DNA of 64,000 nucleotides from Notamacropus eugenii (Eukaryota; Chordata; Mammalia; Diprotodontia; Macropodidae). The translations under genes were made by a program, and so were the position numbers. Shown here in pieces: positions 33,201 through 45,200 of the stretch; the stretch's first letter is position 1; every line of letters begins with the position of its first letter. The notes below the pieces were generated by a model. The model saw only the letters and a list, made by a program, of their open reading frames with translations. It searched no databases and was not told the DNA's origin. Where the stretch lies: NCBI RefSeq assembly GCF_028372415.1, contig NC_092875.1, positions 48,279,271-48,343,270 on the forward strand, read 5' to 3'.

Positions 33201-36200
33201 CACCATGACTTTTGGTGCGCTGATAAGCTTGTGTCTTCAGTGTCTGCTATAGTCCAGCATCGCTCAGCTGTCCAGACAGTAGAGCCAAGTGCCCAGGAGG
33301 CCCCACAGGGCTGCACATGGCTCTTCCTCTCTAACCTTTCCCCCTTTTCTCTGGGGGGCCCCTTCTGATAGACTGATCCCACAGCCGTTGTTTGTTCTTT
33401 GTGGGGTGTGATGGGAAGGACTTGAGATGATTACAACTCTGAGCATGGGTTGTGGTCTGGTGATCTTGCCATGTGGGCCTGGGTGCGTGGCTCAGCTGTG
33501 TGTGTCCATGCGTGCATCCATCTGCAAATCTGCCTACTAGTACCGGCCTGTGCACCCATGGGCAGATCCCTTCCTCCTCCCTGGCCTTGGGTGTTCTCAT
33601 CTGTAAAATGGGGGTAGGAATCCTGCCCCCAGAACTGGTATGCATGAACTAAACCTTGTAGAACTCCTCCTTGAAGGGAACAGGAGAAGGGGCCAAATTT
33701 AGTGTCTAGCTAGTGCGGGGAGAGAACGTTAATGGTCTGGGTTCAATTTCTCCGTAATCCACTTAGCTTTTGCATGTTTCCAAACTGTATACTAAGCCCC
33801 ATTTCTGTTCTGGTTATAAAGGAGCGTGGAAGAGAGGCTGGTGGAGAGAGATTTTGGTGTTGCCCTCTTCCTACTGTTGGCAAAGGCCCCCCCCCCCCCC
33901 CCCAACCCTACCCATGTCTAACTAGGAAAGACTTTTTCTAGGCATCTGGGCTTTGGGGGGTGGGGGGGCGGGGCAGCTGACCCAGTTTTGTCCCTGTGCC
34001 TTTGATGTGTCTTCAGCAGTCCTAAGGACCATAGATTGAAAGCTTGGAGAGACTTAGGGGTCATCTAGTCATCTCTCTGATTTTACATATGAGTAAACTG
34101 AGTCCCAGGCTGATTAAATGACTCGACCCCAAGGTCTCATAGCTAGTAGGTATGAAAGCCATGGTACCTTGTGATGCCAGGATCTTTGCCACAGGGAAAC
34201 AAACTGGTGACCTTGGGAACTGGGGAGGAAGGGTCATGGAGAGACAGACAGAATGACAGATACACTCACACATATCTGTTCTCTTTTTGCTCCTGAATCC
34301 CGATAGTTCTAGGTTTCTCTGGAAGGATTGTGAGAATTTACTCTCAACCCTATGACCTGAATGCTAAAAAAAATAAAATTTAGTCAAAATCAATTCCCCC
34401 ATCAGAAGAAAAATCTGATGTTATCCTCCATGTTCCTGCACCCATGGACCCCTACCTGGAGAGTGGGAGGTGTAGCAGGGGAAGGGGCCTTGTATCCAGA
34501 AGGATGTTTTTAAACAAATTTCTCAGTTCTTGTATTTTAATTTTTTTGTCAAATCATTGACTTTTCAGTATATAAAGAACTAAAGAGGATTGTATATGAA
34601 ACTATGAAATTGTTTATAGAAAATGTACATTAAGAAGGTTTCATTCCCATAGTTTTCCAGAAATTTGCTGTGTGTGCATACATGTACGCGCACATACATG
34701 TGTTTGTATTTGTGTTTTTTTGCTAAATGAAGCTGTCCCCCATCCCTTTTTCTACACATTCCTCAAAAGGGAACGTCTAGGATAGCCGGGGTTAGTCCCT
34801 TGAAAACAGAGAGCCTCCCTCCCTGCACTAGCCCTTTTTCTTTATATTGCCTTGGGATGATTTGTTTAGGAGTGCCCAGGAGCTGATCTTGATGCAAACA
34901 TCTGGTCTTTCCAGATGTTCTGCTGAAAATAAAACACACAGTGTATGTCCAGGAACAGGGAAGACAGAAGGAGCCTTCATTCGGCCTTAGTTGTGATGGT
35001 CAGATTACTGAAGGCTAATATTGGGGATTTTGGAGGGAGTTTCCCCCAAATCCCCTGAGCCTGGCCCCAGACTGAGCTTTGATCCTAATCCCAGGGCATG
35101 TGTTTTACCCCCTATACCCTAAAGACTCCTCCTACCTGCCTTCTAATTCTGTAGAAGGAGCACAAGAGTTGAGAGGTGGGGAACCTAAGGCCTCGAGGCC
35201 ACATGAAGTTTGAATTCAGTCAAAGGGCTGTACTTGAGGACATAGAGGCTGGCTACAGATTCCCCACCCTTGGGTTAGATGATCCAGGCTTCTGTATGAA
35301 TTTATGCCTGGTTTTATAACTTGACCCAGTGAGCCTGGACAGGTGATTTCCTTCTTTGGGCCTCAGTCTCCTTCTCATGTCTGGGGGCATGGAAGGGGGG
35401 GCTTTGGGACATATAAAGAACTTTCTAAATGGGGGGAGAGAGATTATAGAATTGTTTGATCCCAGGAAGAGGGCGAGTTAGGATATTGCCATGACAGGTG
35501 AGCTCCAGAAACAAACAGGTAACCATGGTAGGCACTTCATAACCATTGACGGATGGATTGAATTTTTCTTCCTTTCTCCTTTCTCCCAGCCATGCGGACC
35601 CTGAGCGAGGACACCATTCGGCTCTTCCTTCAGCAGATTGCAGGCGCCATGAAGATGTTGCACAGCAAGGGCATCATCCACCGGGACCTGAAGCCCCAGA
35701 ATATCCTCTTGTCTTACTCTGGGGGCCGAAAGTCCAACCCCAACAATATCCGAGTGAAGATCGGTGAGTCCCCAGAGGCTGTGTGACCCAGCCCTGACTC
35801 AGAGGGGATGGGTTCTGTCCTAGGACACAAGCAGGGCCTGTGGATTCCATTTGGGAACTCACTGTCTGCTCCAGTAACAAGCTCTGTGCTTCTCCTTAAA
35901 AAAAAAAAAAAAAGATACAGAGAGAGAGAAGATTCCTGCTTATTAGATCTGCTTATTATATCTTTTGGTTTTACTTTGCTTAAAATCGCCTCGTCAGTCA
36001 AGCATTTATTAAACACTTACTGTGGGCATCGAGGTAGCGAAATGGATAATACTCCTGGCCTGGACTCGTGCATTCAAATCCATCCTCAGGTGCTAACCAA
36101 CTTTGTAACCCTGGGCAAGTCATTTTAACTCTGTGCCTCAGTTTCCTCAGCTGTAAAATGGAAAAAAGTAGCACTTATTCTTAGAGTTGTTAGGATAAAA

Positions 36201-39200
36201 TGAGATAATACTTACAAACCTAAAAGTGCTCCGTGTGTGTGTTAATTATTTTAGTAGTATTGAAAGATTTTTTTTTTTAAGCAAAAAGGAGAAAATGATT
36301 CCATAATCTGATAAATTGTTGCATGCTCATGGCCCATCCTCCACCTCTGAAAGGAGTTCGGGAGAAGCATCTCTCTCTTAGCACTCTATTCTTGGGGGCC
36401 AGTTCCATTTTCAATTTATTCTGTGGAGGCTGTTTCCATTTCTGTTTAAAGCAGGTGCTAAAAGCAGAATTGACTTGTGGTCTCCCTGGAGAGATTGGTC
36501 CCGTGAGGGGAATCTCCTTCCCCTTCCCCTCCAAACCTGGGCCCAGATTTATAAGATAGAGGCAGCCTGCAGCATTAAGGATTGTGCATTAACCTTGAAA
36601 TGAAGAAGGTCCAGGTTCAAATTCTGCCTCAGGCACTTGTCATCTGTCTGTGACCCTGAGTTTCAAATGGGGACAGTAAACATGATGATGGGTAGCTGGC
36701 TGGGTGCAGTGCCTTGGACCCTTACTAGCTGTGTGACCCTGTGCAAGTCACTTAACCCTGTTTGACTCAGTTTCGTCATCTGTAAAATGAGCTGGAGAAG
36801 GAAATGACTCTAGTATCTCTGCCAAGAAAAACCCAAATGGGGTCATAGAGAGTCAGACTTAACCTTGTTTGACTCCATTTCCTCACCTATAAAACCAACT
36901 GGAGAAGGAAATGGCAAACCACTGCAGTATCTTGCCCAAGAAAATCCCAGATGGGGTCACAGAGAGTCAGACATGACTGAACCAACTGAAAACAACAAAA
37001 CCTCTGACTCCACATCTAGTATTCTTTCCTAAGCACTGTTAAAAAGTCAGTCATTATTATCCTGGATCTCAACCTTGGAGGCATGTCTTCCAGGGCACAA
37101 GAGGGAGATGGAAAAGTCCCAACACTGGGGTAACCAAGGTCCACAGAACAATAACATGAAGCTGTAACCGTAACCTGATCTCTAAAAGCGTTAATTATCT
37201 AGGCAGCCTTGAAAGGGTTGAGAAGGATAGAGGCTGTAGTCCAAAGAGAATTGGATTTGGAATCAGGGACCTGGGTTCAAATCCTACCCTGTGTGATCTT
37301 GGGTAAGTCACTGAACTCAGTGCCTCAGTTTCCTGACCTGTAAGAGTAGGGTCCAGAATTTCTGGTTGCTGATTCCAAAGCCTGATTTTTCTGGGATCAT
37401 AAATCTGGAGAAGTCATCTAGTGCAGCCCTCTGATTTTAGAGAGAGGGAAACTGAGGGCCAGGGAATCACATGACTTGTCCTAGTTGGTATCTGAGTCAG
37501 TATTGGAACCCCAGTCCTGTGACTCCGAGATACTTCCTGGGGGACACCCCTGAGGACAGGATCTCAGTGAGGGGACACCATGAAGCCATGGCTTTTTTCA
37601 GCTCCTGGGCAGAGCTAAGGCCAGGCAGGGTAGAGGCGGGGCCCCAGAGTCGTCTCCACTTTCCCTCTCTGTCTGGCCCAGCACAGGTTAATGGGTAACT
37701 GAGCTAGGAGCAGAGTTGATTTCCGGCTCTGTCTCCCCACAGATTTGCTTAATGAGTTAGCTTGCTTAATGAGTGCAGATGGGGTCATTTGAGGTCTTGC
37801 TCAGGTGTGAACCAGGTTTTTATGACTTGCGTGGAGATATGGGGGCTCGTGAATGCAGAGATTGCTTTGGCCTAGTCACTCAGTAGCCATTGAGAGCTCT
37901 TGAGGAAGGTACAGGCCCTTGCTGGTCAGAGAATCCAATCCCCTGGTCCTTCTCGCTGTCTCCAAACAGCTCTCTTAGAATTTAAGCTGTAGGGGCCCTT
38001 AGAAAATGATCTCCACTTGTCTTTGTAGAGGAGGAAACTGAGATCCAAAAAAGAGAGGGGATCCAAGCAAAGTCTTCTGGGTGGTAACTGGCTCCCTGGG
38101 CAAACATCGAAACAGCCCCCTTGAGTCAAGAAGCCCCTTGACTTGGGTCCAAACTAAGTTTCTTGCTCTTGAAATCAATACGTTTCTTCTGACCTTTATG
38201 TGATAGGAAAGCTGTATATAACATTGGTGATGTAATGGGAAGGGAATAAACATTTATTAAGTACCTAATAGGGACAAATACTCTCTCTGAGGATGGTGAT
38301 ACTGTTATCTCCATTTTGTAGTTGAAGAAACCGAAGCAGACAGAAGTTAAGTGACTTGCCTAGGGTCATAGTTAGCAAATGTCTTAAGGCTGAACTTGAA
38401 CTCAAGTCTTCAAGATAGTAGGCCTAGCAACTGGGCTGAGTTGACCCATCTGTAAGTTGGGAGCGAAGAATTTTTATCATCTTATTTCAGTTGCTGTGCC
38501 AGGCCCTGGGGGCTACTGAGACAAAAAGGAAGCAATTCCTGCCCTTAAGAAGCTTGTGTTCTGTTGGGAACAATGAGTCAGTACATGCAGCACTTGGATA
38601 TCCCTGTTTTCCTTTTGGAGCATGACCAGCTAACCCTGACCACATGTAGCTAAGAATGAGGGATAGATACTGAGGACCAGTATCCTTGTGATCCAACTGT
38701 GCCCAGGACTCCCTCGTGACAGAGAGAAATGGAGATAGGAGGGGGCAGGGGGGAGGTAGGGAGAGAAAGACATATAAGAGAGAGAGGAGAGAGAGAGAGG
38801 AATAGAGAAAGAGAAAGGGTATTAAATCCTTTGCTTCCAGAGCCTCTGGGTGGGTTCTTGGTAGGGAGTTCTGGCTCAACCAATATCTTTATTTCCCAGA
38901 GATCTTTGTGCATGTCTCTGGAGCTATGAGAGTCTCTCTCAGGAGTTGGATGCCTATAATTTTCAGTGTCTTAGGGCAGAGGGAATTGGGGCCTTGCCGG
39001 GCAGTCCAAGAAAGTAGGGTCTTTGCAGGATCAACCCAGAATTCATTTTCTTCTCTTTGTTTAGCTGATTTTGGATTTGCCCGTTACCTACAGAACAACA
39101 TGATGGCGGCCACGCTCTGCGGTTCTCCCATGTACATGGTGAGCAGTGTCCCTGTCCTACCCCTTCCCTTCCGCACTGCCACATCTATGCTTGCCTAAAT

Positions 39201-42200
39201 GTGAATGGGCAAGAAGGAACATGTTAAAGGTAAACACTGCCCCGCACATGTGTATGTTCCTACGTATGCACACCTAATAGACAGTGTTCTCTTGTATGTG
39301 TGTGTGTGTGTGTGTGTGCGCGAGCGCGCACGCGCAGAAACACTGTCCTTACCCATGTGCTTGCATGTTTTTGCACTTGTGGGTAATAAAATAATTCTCA
39401 TGTCCATGATATACCCTGTCCTTGCATGTCCCATGTGCACATACATGTACATGTGCAACACCCAAGGGTTCTCCTGTGCCTTCTTCCTGCCCCTGTATCT
39501 GTACACACACACAGTCTCAGATATTCCTCTCTAAGAACTGCCAGTTTCTAGGTTCTGTAGACCAGAGTCCTTACTCTTTTCATTGTATGTAACCTCTTGG
39601 TTTTGAGTGGCTTAGGAGGCAGATCTGGCGGGGCAGCAAACTAGGAGGATGGTTGGTGGCTCATCTGTGGAAAGCTGACCAGGGGGATCTCTCAAACTTA
39701 CCCCAGTGTCATACCCATGGCAGAATGCCCAGTCCCTTTGACTTTTCTACTGTGAGGCCATCTTGGCTAGCATTCTTGTATGTCATGGCAGACGTGTAAA
39801 TTGTTCTGGTTCATACAACTCTCCCCCTAGATTTCTTAGGATTCTTCATAGTTGGTTTTTCTTCTGAGACCCAGTCAGTGTTCTTGACAGCTACCAACTC
39901 ATGCTGAGATAACTTCCCCACTTGGAGCCAGGCTTACCTCAACAGAAGGCCAGACCTGTTCCTCCATGGGAATAGAAGCTTCATTCTTAGGCAGTTTATC
40001 TGTTATTTTTAAAGACTGTGTCACAATGTCAGTGCTATTGCCTTCTCCCACTCCCACCATTAAGAAGGGGCTGGGGGAGCTTGTAACAATCAGAGTCAAG
40101 CAAAACCAATCCATTCAGTGGCCATGTGAGAAAAATCTTTGTCTCATTCCCCACCTCTCTGTGGGGAGGTGGGCAACAAGCTTCATCTGTAGGTTTTATG
40201 GCGATGTGCTTGGGCATGGTTTTGATCAGAGTTCATAGGTCTTTCACAGTTGTTTTCCTTTACTTGTATTGATTGTCTACTAGTTCTCATTTCCTAAGAT
40301 TCTCTGAAACCTTCTCTTGGTCATTTCTTAATGACCTAATATTCCATTAAATTCACATACCAAAGTTTCTTCTAGCCAGTCCCTGACTGATGGGCAGGGC
40401 ACTCTTTTGATTTCTAGTTCTTAGCTTTTTATTTTTTATTTTTTCCTTTTCTTGTTAATCCAGTTTTCTGGGTCGAGAAGTTTATTTTCCCTCTTAAACC
40501 ATTTAAGTCCCATAATACCCTTGGAAGACATTAAGGTTATGAAGGGGCACTTGTGTATTCTCCCCCATTAGAATATTCACGCTCTATTATCCAACAGCTC
40601 CTTCCTGCGTTGCTCAGATATGTTTATCTTTCTAGGTTTCTGCTGAGTATTGTGCTTCCACACTTAGCTCTTGTCCATTCGTCAAGAATGATCCTATTCC
40701 ATTAAAGTCTATTTTTTTCCCTTTAGTATTGTACTCAGCTTTGCAGAGCAAGTTACTCTTGGTTGCAAGCCCCTCCTCCACCCCCTCTCTGAATATCTAT
40801 AGATTTAGACACAGAGAGAGAGCTGTCTTTACAGATACATATGTGCAGCCCCCTCTCTTTCTCTTTCTTGGTCTTCCTCCTGCCCACTTGCTTGCTCTCT
40901 ATATGTTTATATAGAGTGAGAGATATAGATTTTTATATATAACCTTGTATTTGTCTTCCAAGCTCTCCTCTCACTTAAAGTAGAAGCTGCCAGGACCTGT
41001 AAGATTTTTGACTGTGGTTCCTTGGTACTTGAGCCCCTTTCTGGTTGCTTATAATATGTTGGAAATTCGGGAGTTTGGCTATGACATTCTTGAGACTTAT
41101 CCTTTTGGCGTTTCAGCAGGTGATAGGCAATTTTTTTTCCTGTCTTTATTTGTCCTCTGGTTCCTCAGTCTTCTGGACAGTTTTAATTGATGATTTCTTG
41201 AAATAGTGTGTCTGGCCTTTTTTTTTAATCATAATTTTCAGGGAGTCCAGTGATAAAATTATTTCTCAACCTATTTTCTAGGTCACTTGTTTTTGATGTT
41301 TGTCTGATATCTTACATTTTCAGTTTTGTGTAAGACTTCTTGCTAACTCATGGAGCCATTGGTTCCTGATTAGTCTATTTTAGTTTTTAGGGATTTCTAT
41401 TTTGAGTAAGGTTTACTACCCAAGTCTCCTTCCATATCTTTTCTCCAGTATTTTTATTTTGTTGTTGTTTTTTACTTCACTTCTTTGATGTATTCATGTA
41501 GACCTTGTAGAAAATCTATGTGTTCTTTTGAGTCTCTGCCTATGGTTATCACAACATTACTCTCTCTCCAGGTTGGGTTTTGAGGGGTCTCTGGATAGTA
41601 GTGGTCAGGGTTCTTTTGGTTCACTTACCTTTCCAACCTTAGTTCTTGAACTGGGGCTTTGTGCTAGGGCTAGGCTCCATTTCTTACTGTGATTTTGGGG
41701 TGGTCAGGTTTGAAGGATCATCAGGCTCCCTGCTCTGAACCTCATCTCTCAGGGCTGTTGCCACTTCTCCCCCATTCCCCATACACATACACACAGACTC
41801 CAGGGTCTGGTTCTTTATCATTCAGAGAGCTGCTTGCTGTCCCTCTGGGGGATTTCCAGAGCCTATGCTGTGGTTTTCCACCCACCCTTGGCGTTTTTCA
41901 CAGAGAAGCCTCAGCTCTTCTTGATGAGTCCTGCAAACTTTGAGAGGAGACTGGCTTTTGCCTGAGTGTGGTGCTGCCTTTGCCATCAAAGAACCCCCTC
42001 TGCTACAGAAGTCTATGATCTTCTGGTTGATTTTATGGTGTTCTAGGGTAGAAGTCACTGTAGTTTCGGTTTGGGTTTCTCAGTCATTCATCGCCCTGTT
42101 TAGGATGTGTATGGTTTTGCTTTCCTATGTGGTGGGGTAGCTGGTTTTCCTGCCCACTTTCAGACAGTTACCTTGCCCAGAAATTTTCCATTTGATAGTG

Positions 42201-45200
42201 TTTTTCAGCGTTGCCTTCCTTCTCCTCCTCCTCCTCTACCTCCTTGATTATGGAAGGAGACTAATCCAGCTCACAGACCTGCTTCCACTTCTCCAGGGCA
42301 GAGACCACTATTCTCTTTGCTTCTTTTATCTGAAGGGTCCCTTTAATCTAGAAAAAATCATTAGAAATGCTCAATCATTTACGCTCTTGACTGCCCATCC
42401 ATCCTAATGCTCTCAGCATCCTTGGGGTTTCATGTGTCTTTCAAGGCTGAGAACCGAGGTCCTCTCTGCAACTGACCCCACCTTAGACCAAACAACTCAG
42501 TTCATGTGCAAGACAGTGCAGTGCAGTGTGGTAGGAAGAACACTAGACTTGGAGTCGAGAACCAGGATTTAGAACCTGGCTGTGTCACCAGCATCATAAT
42601 GGTGGTGGTGGTGGTGGTAATTACAGTAACAAGAAATAATAATGATAGTAATAATGGCTAATATCTATATAGCGCCTTCATGTGCCAGACACTGTGCCAA
42701 GTGCTTTGTAAATATTATCTCCTTGGTCCTCACAACAATCCTGGGAGGTAGGTGTTGTTATTATCCCCTTTTTACAGATGAGGAAGAAGATAAACAGAGG
42801 CTAAGTGACTTTCTTAGGGTCACACAGCTTGTATATGTCAAGCCCTGATTTGAACTCAGATCTTGTTCTATACACTATCTGTATGACTTTTCCTATTTGT
42901 AAAATGAAGACGTTTGGACTAGGTGACCTCCGAGGTCCCTTGCAGCTGTCAGTTTGTGATTGTGGTCTTCAGAGGGGCTAGGACCTGGCTTGGTGGAGGG
43001 AGATCCCACACTGAGAGTTCCCTATGCTGACAAAAGTAATGCATACTCACACATACAGACTCTGTGCGGCAAGCACTAGGGATGTTCCTAGCAGTGACAT
43101 CTCCCCACCGTCATCTTTTTATGCTCCTGCAAATCCAAGTACGGGTATCAGGGAGGGGCCAAATTCTGTGGGGTCAAGGACTTTCTTGAGGGCAGGAGTC
43201 AGCCCTTAGCCTGTAAGAATCTGTCCCTGAGGGTGTCTATGACACTTTGTTTTACGTGTTTCCTCCCCACCCTCACCATTCATTAGAACATCAAGACTTT
43301 GAGGGTAAGGACTGTGAGTTTTCCCCTTTCTCTCAGCAGCACATAGCATGGCGCTGAGTCTGGCACATCGTTGGCACTTTTACCATGCTTGTTGACTCAC
43401 TAAGAAAGACCTTGTATTCCCACAGGCGCCTGAAGTCATCATGTCCCAGCATTATGATGCCAAAGCTGATCTGTGGAGTATAGGAACAATCATCTACCAG
43501 TGTCTGACAGGCAAGGCCCCCTTCCAGGTGAGTATTTAGGGGAGGGGCCCTTTTGGGGACCTTGAGCAGTTGTGAGTGGAGAAGGGAAATCCTTTGGCTA
43601 GGTTGTCCTTTTTTATGTACTTTTTTTTTGTAAAAATTTTTTTATTAATTTATTTTTAGTTTATAATTCTTACTTATGTAAGATACTGAGTTTCAAATTT
43701 TCTTCCCCTCCCTCTCCTCCTTCCTCAAGACAGCATGCAATCCGATACAGACTCTACTAATGTATACATAGTCAACATATTTTCATATTAGTCATGATGT
43801 AAAGAAGAATTAGAACTAATGGGAGGAACTATGAAAAATCTATTTTTTCCTTGCCCTCCATTTTGCCCCCTGCCTCCCCAATTAGAAGTAAAAACCTTTA
43901 TAGCAAATATCCATTGTCCAAAAGTCCCATCTCATTCTGTATCCTGAGTCCATTGCCTCAGGCAGCGTGTGAAATCATGAGTACTCTGACACTGGTGCTG
44001 ATCATTGCTATTCATCACAGTGAAGTCTTTCGGAGTTATTTGTTTTTATACTGTTGATATGACTTCGTGAATTATTCTCCTGCTTCTGCTTACTTTACAC
44101 TGGTTCAGTTCCAAACAAGTCTCCCCAAGTGTCTCTTGAACCCCTCCCCTTTCATGTTTTCTTTGAAAACGGTCCTTCTTCATCATTTTTTATAAAAGAC
44201 TATTCAGTTACATTAGCATATCTAACTTACCTGATCACCAGTTGATGAGCAACCCCTTAGTTTCCAGTTCTTTGTCACCACAAAAAGTACTTGTAAATGT
44301 TTTGTGGTGGTCCTTTTCTTCTTTGTTGTCTTTGGAACATAGACCTAGCAGTGGTAGAGCTGTATCAGAAGGTATGCACATGCATATTGTACAAAAGTTA
44401 AGAAGCATGAGTTCCAAATTATACTCCAGGATGGCTGGACCAATTCATGGCTCCACCAACAGTCTTGCTTTTGTTTGATTTTTTTAATTTAATGGGAGTT
44501 CAGTTTTTATTTTATAGCTTTGTTAAATGTGTATTTTATCATTTGGAAAGATTCATTAGGTTTATAATCTGTTACATTTACAGAACCAACTTAGACTTTT
44601 GTGATGTAGTCTCGATACCTAGGCATCCAGCCTCACACTGACAGTATGCCTGTTCTCACGTGGACCCTCTAGCATGTCATTTTCTTTTTTCTTTTTCTTT
44701 TTTCTTTTTCTTTTTTTTGGTCAAATTTCTGGATGCTTCTGGTCCATCAGGCAAGAAATCTTGGAATGTTAAAGGCCACCCTCAGTTTCTAAACACTTCA
44801 TCTCTGCTGGGGAGGGAACGTCCTAATGGACCCCATTAGTTGTCATGAGGGGCAGATCAGACCTGAGCCAGCAAAAGAAGCCTTAGCTGAGCTTCTTGCT
44901 CCAGCATTCCAGACCCTGATAAGGAACTGATACATCCTAAGTCAGCCCATTCTATTTGAGAGTGAGGGTCCAAGTAGGGAGCAGGTGGAGACAGCTGGTA
45001 CAAATGAGATCACCTCAGATGCAGCCCTTTGGAAATCTGCCGGGTGTGCCAATTAATAATGTTATTATCTGGTGTTTCTCCCTCTCGTAGGCCAGCAGTC
45101 CACAGGATCTACGACTATTTTATGAGAAGAATAAGACGCTGTTGCCCAGGTGAGTTACTTTTGGTAGCTTCAGCCCTAAAATCATCCTCCCCATTTTTCT

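Larger units (their letters stand above)
31569..35589. other. ULK1 intron 5
   Basis: Beyond the itemised repeats, 32100-33550 and 34200-35160 show no recognised gene or element apart from small MIR-like scraps near 32860 and 33580. Confidence 0.6.
35764..39064. other. ULK1 intron 6
   Basis: A 3.3-kb intron that is largely SINE-derived, itemised separately. 37560-37960 and 38820-39064 show nothing recognisable. Confidence 0.6.
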
